NCBI GenBank assembly: GCA_009829735.1
Contig: CM020618.1
Location: 5,268,882-5,332,881, forward strand
Length of the DNA stretch: 64,000 nucleotides
Reading direction: 5' to 3'
Origin: Pyropia yezoensis
Lineage: Eukaryota; Rhodophyta; Bangiophyceae; Bangiales; Bangiaceae
Within the stretch, counting starts at the first letter, position 1, and every line of letters begins with the position of its first letter. Both the position numbers and the translations under genes were made by a program. Positions 21,305 through 30,240 of this stretch are shown one piece after another. The notes under the pieces were generated by a model. The model saw nothing but the letters and a program-made list of their open reading frames with translations, did no database searches and was not told where the DNA came from.

Positions 21305-21993
21305 TCAACCCGTGCTTCAAATTCGAACATGCGCACGCCACCTGCAATCTCAATCGTCCCTCGAGCGCGCCTTTTTACAAACCGTGGGAGTTCTAGCACA
21401 CATCGAGAAAAGGAAAACCACCAGTGTGCCTGTGCGTGTGCAATGTTTCCGCCCACCACACGGCGCACGCACGTTGATGCCCGGGGGGCCACGTGCTCAC
21501 ACGCCTTCACATCCCGTGTGCAGTCATACTGCAAACTGATGTTCTTTTCAACACGTGTCCGCCGACAGGATGCGTGACGCAGCCCCTTCGCGCACGCCGA
21601 ACTAGGCTGTTTCACACATCCAGAATCGCCACCCAAGGAGAGGCGATTCTACGGTGCCATCGCGAGGCAAAGAGTATGTTTAAATAAAATACATAATCAC
21701 CTCATTGAATTCCAAGCGATTGTGCGCGACGGCCAGAATCGCCTCTGCGCTGACCCCCTGGCCTTCACAGTTCCGCCACACAAGTGATTTTATGCCCAGC
21801 ACTCGCAGCCAGCTGGGGCCTTCTGGTGCTGATCCGTGGACGTGCAAGCGTTCATCGGCGCCGGTCTCCGCCCGTGCCGTCCACACGTCCCTCACCGTTC
21901 CAACCATCCCGCCCCCCCTCCTGGTGCCTCAGCCGCCTCTCCCCCTCGCCCCCCCTCCCCTATACTCCTTTACTATACATTCCCCAACCGGGG
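21305..21993. other. intergenic DNA right of the candidate transposon
   Basis: A short AT-rich patch (TTTAAATAAAATACATAATC, about 21679-21698) could be a 3' processing region. Pyrimidine-rich sequence with CCTATACTCC and CTATACATTCC follows and resembles a promoter and leader for the ORF starting at 21994. Confidence 0.35.
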
Positions 21994-22355
21994 ATGGCCC
22001 GGCGCACGCGCAAGAGAGTCTTGTCGACGTTGCGTTAACGGGTTTTTCTATTTTCCTTGCTGCTCGCTGCGCTGGAGGTGGGTGCCCTCGGCAAGGGAGA
22101 CCTGCTGCCGGGGGGTTGGCAGCTGACCAAGGTATCCTTACATCTGGGGTGGGTGCTTTCCTGGAGCGCGCTCCGCAACATTCAAGCTACCCGGTACCTG
22201 CAGCGCAACCAAGGCGGGGTGCCCAAGTCAGACGCCTGGTTCCGATGGGTAATGCAGAACGCGTCGCGGGAGCGCTTCCGTGGGCTTTTTCGTATGGATA
22301 GAGCGACTTTCCGTGCAACACAGAGCGTCCTCCGGCCACAGCGTGTGTGCATGCG
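21994..22355 (+). pseudogene. PIF/Harbinger-like transposase N-terminal fragment
   Basis: After an ATG at 21994 (MARRTRKRVLSTL, quickly followed by a stop or an intron), the frame about 22057-22355 reads SDAWFRWVMQNASRERFRGL then FRMDRATFRATQSVLRP. The FRMxRxTF pattern is typical of the helical N-terminus of Harbinger/HARBI1-type transposases. Beyond about 22350 the frame runs into poly-G and loses any similarity, and no DDE catalytic region follows. A decayed or truncated copy is likely, and an intron starting at GTGTGTGC is an alternative. Confidence 0.38.
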
Positions 22356-23654
22356 GGGAAGGGGGGGGGGGGGAAGGCAGACGCGGAGGAGAGCGGGCAG
22401 GAATGGGGGGACGCGGATGCAGACGCACGGCACTAAACGGGGAGCTGCCGGAGCAGACCGCACGCGCGCGCACGCGCCCCTATGCACCTCGGCGCTTGTG
22501 CTGGTGCAGCGGCCAGCCGCAAGTGTGTGGTGTGGCACGGTCCCTGCATGGTTTGCGCCGTGCACCTGCGTTGGGGGCCCCTCCGGCGCGCCCCGGTCAG
22601 AAGCTTCCGGAAGCTGCTCCATCAGTCCACACGGAACTTGCGACACGAGGATTTATAATTTTTAGTCGAGCATCATCCTGGCCCAGGATCGCCACCGGTA
22701 CCGATGTGTCAGTCAACCTACTGTGGGCTACCGTCGCCGCCGCAGCCGTGGGAGCCCCCAACGTCGCAGCCGTCAAGGTCTCCCCCGCCGTTTCCGTCGC
22801 CGCCGCGGCCGCCGCGGCCGCCGCCGCCGCCGCAGCGGCTACCATCGCTGGCCACCTTGTTCCCGCTCCTCACGCTGACGGCACCGCCCCCCAAGTCGCA
22901 GCCGCCGCGGTCGCCGCCGCCGCCGCCGCCGCTGCCGCCGCTGCAGCTGGCACCGCTCTAGACGCCGCTCTCACCGGCGCTGCCACCGACGTCACCACCG
23001 CAGGTACAGGCTCCGTCGCATCCGCAGCTGGCGCCGGCATCGCTACCACCCACGTCGCAGCCGTCGCTGGCCGTGCCGTTCCCACGCGTCCGCACCGCTG
23101 GCGGCGTCTTCGGCGGTCTCGGCTGCGGTCACGGCGACGCCTCCGCCGCCGCCGTGGCCAACCCGTCGCCTTCCGTGGCGGCACTGTCCCTTGCCCTACC
23201 GGCCCTGCCCGCGGACTTGCACGGCGTCCCCGCCGCGCCGCACCCCCCGCCGGTGACCCCCATTGGCGGGCCACCCGCACCCTCCGCCGTCGGCGCCGCC
23301 GGCGTTGGCGCTGCCGCGACGACCACCCCCCCCACCGCCACGCGCGCCGCCGGTGCCACGACGACCATTGAAGAGCCGTGGCTCGCGGCTGCGGCCGCCG
23401 CCGTACCACCACCCCCGCGGTCGCATCGCGCCGCTACCGCGTCGGCGCGGGTGTCGTCGTCAGTGTCGTCGCGGGCACACCCGCTGGGCGCTGTGGGGGA
23501 GCCCGTGCCGTCCTTGCGGCGGCGGTTTTTGCGGCGGCATGGCACCTCGTCGCTGCAGCGGCGGCGGCGGCCGAGGGGGTGGTGGCACCACCCCCCCGGG
23601 CGGGCGGGGTGCCTGCCATCCCGGCTGCCATGGCCGCCCAGATAGGGGCGGCGT
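22356..23654. other. GCC-repeat-rich low-complexity DNA
   Basis: All frames become Ala-, Arg- or Pro-rich over 22730-23400. A same-strand frame ending at 23645, nine bases before the next ORF, contains TTTIEEPWLAAAAAAVPPPP, so part of this could be an exon of the ORF at 23655. I cannot decide. Confidence 0.35.
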
Positions 23655-24437
23655 ATGGCCCCCTCCCCGCGCGCGCCGTTTGCCGCCGAGATGGCACCGG
23701 TGGCATTCACCGCTCCGGCGCCCTTTGCCGTCGAGATGGCGCCCGGAGCGTTCTCCCCCCCCGCGGCTGCAGCGGCCTTCCCCCTCCCTGGAACTGCGGC
23801 GGCCTTCCCCCCTCCTACGCCGTACGCAGCCGATATGGCGGCGGCGGCGTTTGCTCGCCCTGCGCCGTATGCAGCCAACACGCCAGCGGCGGCGTTTGTG
23901 ACTACCCCAGCGCCGTACGTTACCAGCCTACCTGCGGCGGCGTTTCCCCCTCCCGCGCCCTACGCCGCCGGCATGCCGGCGGCGGCGCTCCCCCAGCTGG
24001 TGCCGTTTGCCGCCCACGGGCCAACGACCGCGGTGGCGCCGGCGGGGGACGGTGAGCGCTGGGCGCCGCGGCCGCCGATCTTTTGGAGCCCGCCCCCTGC
24101 GGAGGCGCCGCACGCCGCCCCGCCACCCCCCGCCGCCTGGGCACACCCTCGGCCACCCTCGGTGGCGGCCGCGGCGTGGCCTGCTGCTCCCATTCCGGGC
24201 TGGGCGGCTGCCGCCGGTGCGGCCGCACCCTTCCAACCCGCGCCCCCCGCCGCTGCCACTGGGACCGCCGGTGGTGCACCCCCCCCATTGCCCGCTGGTG
24301 GCGCCACGGTGCGCAGTCCGGGCGCGCTGCAGCTCGGCCACTCTCCCTCCCCCCCCCCCCCCGCCGCTCGACAGCCTCTCCGGTGGTGCGCCCTCCCTCC
24401 GCTTCCGTCAGCGACGGTGACGCTCCCGCCGCGGTGA
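23655..24437 (+). CDS. Ala/Pro-rich repeat ORF
   Basis: The 260-codon ORF begins MAPSPRAPFAAEMAPVAF. The first 110 residues consist of about eight imperfect 12-16-residue units of the form PYAA(D/N/G)MPAAAF(A/P)P, each with aromatic F and Y at regular spacing. This favours this frame over its Arg-rich mirrors. The rest is Pro/Ala-rich with scattered Trp (RWAPRPPIFWSPPPAEAPH). It could be a structural or wall-type protein, or the tail of a longer spliced gene. No family is recognised. Confidence 0.33.
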   Translation: MAPSPRAPFAAEMAPVAFTAPAPFAVEMAPGAFSPPAAAAAFPLPGTAAAFPPPTPYAADMAAAAFARPAPYAANTPAAAFVTTPAPYVTSLPAAAFPPPAPYAAGMPAAALPQLVPFAAHGPTTAVAPAGDGERWAPRPPIFWSPPPAEAPHAAPPPPAAWAHPRPPSVAAAAWPAAPIPGWAAAAGAAAPFQPAPPAAATGTAGGAPPPLPAGGATVRSPGALQLGHSPSPPPPAARQPLRWCALPPLPSATVTLPPR

Positions 24438-25373
24438 CCGCCGCGGTGCAACGGTGGCCTCCTCCACCCGCGCGGCGCCGGTGACTCCCCCAGCCGCGGT
24501 CAGGCGCGCCCTGGCGGACGCTCCCCCCACCGCGGGGGGGCGGCTGGTTGTGGCGGCGGTGCTTGCCCGTCCGCTACTGGAACTCGCCCCCGGTGTAAGG
24601 GGTGGCGTCGCCGTTGCCGTTGCGGTTGGGCGGCGGTGGCGGCGGTGCCGGGCCTGGGCGTGCCGGTCACGCGCGGCGGTGGCGGAGTGGCCCCGCGGCG
24701 GTGGCGGTCTGGTTGCTCGACGGTGGTTGTGTGCCTGGCGGCACTGTCAATAGCCGGGCGGCCTCGACGTTGGGCCGAGAACCCCCGGCGCTCTGTCGAG
24801 GCGGCGCCCCACTCTGGCGACGCCGCGGTGGAGGGGGCGGCGGCCGCCCCGGGGCCCCGGGGAGCGGGGCGGCGGCCTTGGTTCTCTCCACGCGCCCACC
24901 CGGCGGGCTTGTCAGTGCGGGACCAGGGAGCTCAGCCGCAGCGGCGGTGCACGGGCGCTGACGGGCGATGCCTTGGCCACCCTCATGTGTATGCACGCAA
25001 CTTAGCCTCTATTTCTCACCTGCATGTTGCTCTCATCTCGTGCACCTCTTGTCCCCCTCCTCTAGGCTGGGGTCGATTGCGTTACTCTCTCTGTCATACT
25101 GCTATGTGAGGTGCGATACAATAGTACCCTGTCCAGCATGGCGCATGAAATGTAGTAAGCGCTCCAAGCGTTTCAAACACATAGATTTACATACCTCCCC
25201 GCGGTCTCTACCCCAGACTTCAGCAGCGGGTGCCGCCGCCCACTCTGCAGCCTGCCCTGATCTCGCACTCGCCGTCCGCAGTCCTCCCGTGAAGTGTCGG
25301 CGCAGCCGCCTCGCCCACCAACCATGGCCCCTCCGGACAGCTCCTCTCCTCGCACCTACTCACCATCGCATTC
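24438..25373. other. left flank of retroelement A
   Basis: GC-rich, then (from about 24960) T-rich sequence. No domain is seen. It would have been continuous with 45631 onward before element A inserted. Confidence 0.4.
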
Positions 25374-25378
25374 CATTC

Positions 25379-25891
25379 TGTGGCAAAAACCACTTGCACA
25401 CACGGCACCCAAGTTGGGGCGGTGTACAAGGGCTGCCTCCCGTGTCGGGGGAACCGGAAGAAGTGCAAGTCGCACACACTCTGTCCCTGTTGTGGGGCAA
25501 ACCCCCCACGGACAAACAAGAGGATGGTGTGTGGTCCAACAGTTTCTTGGTCGGGACGGGGACGCAGGGCCAAGCCCCGCTGTCCCTCCCCTTATCCCCC
25601 CAGGGTCCACTCAGAATCTCGGCACTCAGAATCTCCCACCCCAGCACCTGCCCACCGGGCCACACGAAAATTCAAGACGATAAATGCAGAAAACCCTCAA
25701 ATCCAAGTTGGATTTACTACTAAGCTAACTATCCCAAACTTAGGGAATATGGACCCAAATGCAGGGGGAGGAACGGATCAGGCTAGTGGCCTGCCGCCCC
25801 TTGCATGGCACGTGTTGCCCCCCTACCTGGGGGTCAATACTGCCACACATGGCACGTGTTGCCCCCCAACCTGGGGGTCAATACTGCCACA
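25379..25891 (-). repeat. 3' LTR of element A with 44-bp duplication
   Basis: The 469-bp LTR corresponds to 25379-25847. Its terminal 44 bp (ATGGCACGTGTTGCCCCCC... to ...CTGCCACA) are repeated at 25848-25891, directly next to the polypurine tract. One other substitution (G here, A in the 5' LTR) lies about 90 bp from the left end. Confidence 0.93.
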
Positions 25892-25905
25892 CTCCCCTCT
25901 CCTCA
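25892..25905 (-). other. polypurine tract of element A
   Basis: On minus it reads GGAGAGGGGAG immediately before TGTGGC. That is the expected place for plus-strand DNA priming, and it shows that the duplicated 44 bp belong to the LTR. Confidence 0.75.
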
Positions 25906-26229
25906 GTTCCGACCGACCCGGTCGGCCCTGTGAGGGGGTGCGTAAGCGCACGTCTCGGCGTTGGGGGCGCGACTTGCTGTCCCCCATCGAGTACGTAACG
26001 CGGATGTGGAGGCGGTCACGTTGACCGCCCCTCTCCTCAAGCTTGCCCACTCGGCAGCTTGCTCTCCTCAGTTCACACTTCACCATCACCACCACCTCCC
26101 CTTCACCTTCCACTGGGCCGCCCCACGCTGGGGAGGCCACCCGTATACCCACGATCCGAGTCCCCCTCAACTCGAGGCGGGTCTCGTGCCGCGATAGCCA
26201 GAGCGTCTCTCCCCAACTTGGGGAGAGCC

Positions 26230-28173
26230 ATGGCGACCCCGGGAGTGGAGACGGACTCTCTAGATGAGCGTATGGAGGACACCACCTACGGTGCAGCACC
26301 CGCCGGGACTTCCGGCGGGGGCTCCGCGATCGCTCCGGGGGATGGGACCCCCGCGTCACCCGGCTTTGGGTTGACGGCGGGGTCTCCCCCGGAGGCGGGA
26401 CAAGTTGTCCCGCGTGAGGCCTCGGGGCGGTGGTTTTACCCCGCTTGGCCTCCCTATGAGGAGGGGTTGACTGTTCTTCGCTGTGGCCGACTTGGCGCAG
26501 CGATGGGTCGGGTATGGGACCGCCTACGGGAGAAGTATCCCCGTAGGGTCGGGTTCCCTGCCGGCTTCAGGACGGACCAGTTTGCCTTCCTGGACGACGA
26601 AGAGGTCGAAGACGTCCAGCGTGCCAAGGCCATGGTGGACCGCGGGGGAACTATCCCGGGTCCCGGCGACTTGCCGACCTTCACGTGGGACGCTGTGGCA
26701 ACTCGCCCCCCGTACCTCCACGAGGCCGATCCGCACACTCATCACTTTGATGTGCGGATGGAGAAAGACTTCCGGCGAGGTCCCTACTTTGTGACCTCGG
26801 CTCAACTTGAGTTTCCTCAACAGTCTGCTGCCAGTAAGGAGCAGTACTATCCGAAGAAGCCCGAGTGGTGGCCTCAAGTTGAGGTCCCCTACGGGTTCCC
26901 GGCGTTGCTGCCACGGTTGCTTGACCACTTCGGCTCCGTCATGTTGACAGCTGGCCCTGATCACCTGGTGTGGGCCATGTTGGCCACCCAGTGGCTCCTC
27001 GAGGTCATGTCGACCTGGGTGTCTTGTGTTCAGCGGCGGGGGATGCTCTGGCATTTCCCCCTCCGGCTTATCCAAGGTTTGGAACAGCTCACCCCTCAGC
27101 TAGTTGCTGAGGGGTGCTCATCAAGACAACTCACTCTACTTGAGGAGATGCTCCGCCTCCACAAGTTCATCGAGTGGGAGAGCATTGAGCACAAGTTGCG
27201 CCGCCCCACTCGTGGGCCCAAGGACGATGGCGCACTTCGCCAGTTCGTGTGGGTCGCTCGTGAACTTCACGACGGCCGTGTGGTCCTACGAGAGGGGTTG
27301 GGCATCGGGGACTACCCGTATGCCCCGGGGGTGGATCGCCACACTGCGCCACCCCCGGACAAGCCCATGGTTATGGCCGTGCCGTCCTATGATGACCACA
27401 TGACTCAACCCACTGCGGGGGCCCCAAGTCGGGGTCGCAGTTACACCCGGGTCCCGCCACCTCGGCGTGCCCCTCCGCTTCCTCCTGTCCCCTACCAGCC
27501 GCACGGGAACATCCCGATCAGCGTGGCCGTGGAGTCATCCACCCCGGTGTTCCCCAACTTGGGGGCCACCCTCCTGACGGTATACCCCAAGTTGGTGTTA
27601 CCGCCCACGCCTCTAACCTCAGAGATGATGATCACCACGTTGGTGCGCACCATTTCCTGGTTGGCCGCGTCGACCGCAACCCTTCAAACTTCCGAGACTC
27701 CTCAACTTGAGGAGCGCGCTCGTACTGCAGTGGCGACCGCGAGTTGCGAGTCGGTGGCGGAGTTTATGACGGCCGAGTTGGCTCGCATCGGGGCTATTAT
27801 GCCCCAGCCAGCCCCACTTGGGCGTGGCAAACGTCGCGCGAGCCGGGCATACTCGCCTCCTCGCCGTCGTCGCCGACACTCGCGGCGCTCTCCTTCCGTG
27901 TCGGAAGACGAGTTGTCTTACTCCGTCTCGGAGTCCTCTACCCCGTCAGAGACGGAGTCTGTCCAGCGTTTGCGTCGCAAACTTGCGCGCAAGACCAGGC
28001 AGAAGAGTAGCCACGGTCGGCGCCACTTGCGCGACCGTGAAGGGCGCGACGGTTCCGACTTGGAGCCGCCGCCCCTTCCAACGAGTGGAGACCGTTATCG
28101 GCGTGGGTCTTGCCGCTCGCCTCCACGTGAGGGCGAGGGCCGTGGAGTGGGAGAGTCTAGCATGCGTGCCTAG
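26230..28173 (+). CDS. antisense ORF of element A (aORF-A)
   Basis: The 647-residue ORF runs opposite to gag-pol of its element, between the integrase end (28285, tail-to-tail, 112 bp apart) and the 3' LTR. The ATG in GAGCCATGG gives MATPGVETDSLDERMEDT. An acidic N-terminus is followed by a globular middle (residues about 60-420) with VEVPYGFPALL, LLDHFGSV at about residue 234, VQRRGMLWHFPLRLI and LLEEMLRLHKFIEWESIE. The end is basic and Ser/Arg-rich (SPPRRRRRHSRRSPSVSEDE), like RS-type nuclear or RNA-binding tails. The middle matches the antisense ORFs of elements B and C. Composition and intactness, while this copy's gag and pol are damaged, argue that it is a real gene. Function is unknown. 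Antisense ORFs after pol are known in some plant Tat-lineage Ty3/gypsy elements; homology to those is not claimed. Confidence 0.8.
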   Translation: MATPGVETDSLDERMEDTTYGAAPAGTSGGGSAIAPGDGTPASPGFGLTAGSPPEAGQVVPREASGRWFYPAWPPYEEGLTVLRCGRLGAAMGRVWDRLREKYPRRVGFPAGFRTDQFAFLDDEEVEDVQRAKAMVDRGGTIPGPGDLPTFTWDAVATRPPYLHEADPHTHHFDVRMEKDFRRGPYFVTSAQLEFPQQSAASKEQYYPKKPEWWPQVEVPYGFPALLPRLLDHFGSVMLTAGPDHLVWAMLATQWLLEVMSTWVSCVQRRGMLWHFPLRLIQGLEQLTPQLVAEGCSSRQLTLLEEMLRLHKFIEWESIEHKLRRPTRGPKDDGALRQFVWVARELHDGRVVLREGLGIGDYPYAPGVDRHTAPPPDKPMVMAVPSYDDHMTQPTAGAPSRGRSYTRVPPPRRAPPLPPVPYQPHGNIPISVAVESSTPVFPNLGATLLTVYPKLVLPPTPLTSEMMITTLVRTISWLAASTATLQTSETPQLEERARTAVATASCESVAEFMTAELARIGAIMPQPAPLGRGKRRASRAYSPPRRRRRHSRRSPSVSEDELSYSVSESSTPSETESVQRLRRKLARKTRQKSSHGRRHLRDREGRDGSDLEPPPLPTSGDRYRRGSCRSPPREGEGRGVGESSMRA

Positions 28174-28284
28174 TTGGCAGCTGCCTTTGTTGTGAGAGTG
28201 TGAGGGTTAGGGCTGAAGTTAAAAGCCACTCTGCGTACCACTTCGACTTGAAGCACTCTCCTGGCACTGTTGCTCGGCCTTCCC

Positions 28285-29652
28285 TCACGTTGAGCGAGGG
28301 CTGTTAGGGTCTATCTCATTCCGGGCACAGTACGCCCGGACCTTCTCAGCGGGAAGATCCTCCACATACTCCCACGTATCATCCTTAGCTTTGTAGCCAA
28401 ACAAACGCACCCTCAACATGAGGCGGTTAGTGTCCTCATCCCATCCGTGGTCGATGAACTTATCGAACACGTACTCCTGCGGGCCCTGTTTGGCCGCAGG
28501 CAGTGAGGGGAGGCGCCACGCTTCCAAAGCACGCGCCCAAGCTGGGTCCCTTGCAGGCGGTGGTGCAACTTTGACCACGTCCTGTCCGTTCACTGTGCGA
28601 ACCCCATCGTCACTTTCGATGGTGAAGCGCCGCCCATCAGTACGAAGGACCTGGTACGGCCCCTTCGTCTGGAATACCAACTTACCCCCAGTTGGGGTGT
28701 GTGAGTGAACCAGCACCCAGTCACCCTGTTCGGGGACATGCTTAGCATTGCGCACCTTTTTGTCAAAGGTACGCTTGTAGCGCTTTTGTGCTTTGTCCAT
28801 CTCAGCCCTGACTTTAGGGATGAGGTTTTCAAGCCTAGCAGCGAACTCCGCCTTACTCTCAGTAGGAGTAGGCGTACTGCCACCATCCTCCCTAGTTGGG
28901 AGCGACCGCCGCACGGCAATAGACCGCACGCGACGGGGGGTCACAAAAGCGAGGGGTACTTCCCCGGTAGATGAGTGAACCTGCGAATTGTAGGCAGTGG
29001 TAAGAATAGAAATGTATTGGTCCCATGTTTTCACATGCTCACTCACATAGTGGCGCTGCTGCCGAACAATAGTTTTGTTGAAGCGCTCCACCTGCCCATT
29101 AGTTTGTGGGTGGTAGGGGGTGGCATAGTTTGCCTTAACCCCCAACATATCCAGCACTCCCTGAAACAGTACAGACGCAAATTGCGGTCCATTGTCCGAT
29201 AGTGTACTATCTGGGATGCCATACGCGGCAACCCAGTGATCTAGGAAGGCTGACACGACCGACATGGCCGTGATCTCTGCCAGTGGGATCGCTCGCGTAA
29301 GTTTCGTGAAGCGGTCACAGATGACCAGGAGGTACTGGTTGCCCTCCTCGGTCACTGGCAGTGGCCCAAGGATGTCCATCGCCAACGCGGCGAAGGGCTC
29401 CTTGGCCGGGAACAATAGCATAGCCGTAGTAGGCCGCCGTTCCATCAGACGGTTCTGCGCACAACTTGTGCAGGCAGCCACCCAACTGTAGATGTCCACC
29501 ACCATGGACGGCCAGTAGTACCTGGTCCTCAGGGTCTGGTACAGTTTACTAGACCCCAGGTGTCCACCCGTGGGAGCGTTGTGCTCCCTCTCAAGGATAC
29601 TGTCCTTGAGGGATGCGGGGACGACAAGTTGCTCGGTCCCCTGGAATACCCC
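28285..29652 (-). pseudogene. integrase and chromodomain part of element A pol
   Basis: This is the C-terminal part of A pol, cut off from RT/RNase H by element B at 29652/40478. It contains the CxxC half of the zinc-binding domain (CTSCAQNRL), the catalytic core with MDILGPLPV (first Asp), STLSDNGPQFASV (second Asp) and PQTNGQVERFNKT (Glu), and a chromodomain-like C-terminus (EYVFDKFIDHGWDEDTNRLM...DDTWEYVEDLP) that could guide integration to histone marks. The segment itself has no internal stop, and the reading frame continues exactly across the insertion point when the ACCCC duplication is counted once. Confidence 0.9.
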
Positions 29653-30015
29653 TGTAGCAATATGGTTGTCCGTATTGTGACCCTAATATTAGGGGGGCTA
29701 CTTCTAATCCTTAACTTTCAATTTGAGAGTCCGTACTGGTCACGGTATCTATAAGTTACGTATGACCAGAGGGACTTGCATCTTGGGGTGGAGGGTAGTT
29801 AGTAGTGTCTCCGAGGGTTTATAACGAGGGGGCCGGTGGCGAATCCACCGCCGGCCAAGGTAGAACAACAAACCCCTCCCATTTGGGCTCCCATCTTGGT
29901 CCCGTGGCTTGCGCTCCAAGGACAGCAACCTTGGCCTCCCGGTGACGTTGGTGCCGATCCCCCTTGGTGAGTGTTCCCTGAGAGTGGACGCGCGACGGAT
30001 CCCTATTGTGCTACA
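29653..30015 (+). repeat. 5' LTR of element B
   Basis: It begins TGTAGCAATATGG and ends ATTGTGCTACA, giving TGTAGCA/TGCTACA inverted ends. TCTATAAGTT and GGGTTTATAACG inside are candidate TATA elements. Confidence 0.97.
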
Positions 30016-30016
30016 T

Positions 30017-30033
30017 TGGTGGAGCAGCAGGGG
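30017..30033 (+). other. primer-binding site of element B
   Basis: TGGTGGAGCAGCAGGGG follows the 5' LTR by one base. It starts TGG, complementary to the CCA end of a tRNA. The same 16-17 bases follow the 5' LTRs of A and D. I do not recognise the tRNA. Confidence 0.75.
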
Positions 30034-30240
30034 ACGGGTCTCCGTCACCCTTGTGGTGACGCCGTCTTCGGCCCTGGCACACGGATAGGGATCCGGTCCT
30101 TTTCTTGTACTCGTGGTGTTGCGACCTGATCGATTGTGTTGAGCTTTTACCTGTGACTGTGACCTACTGTTACTCTCCCCAATCTACCCCCTCGCTCTCT
30201 TGTTCGTGGTGATTGATACGTCGGTTGACTGATTGTGACC

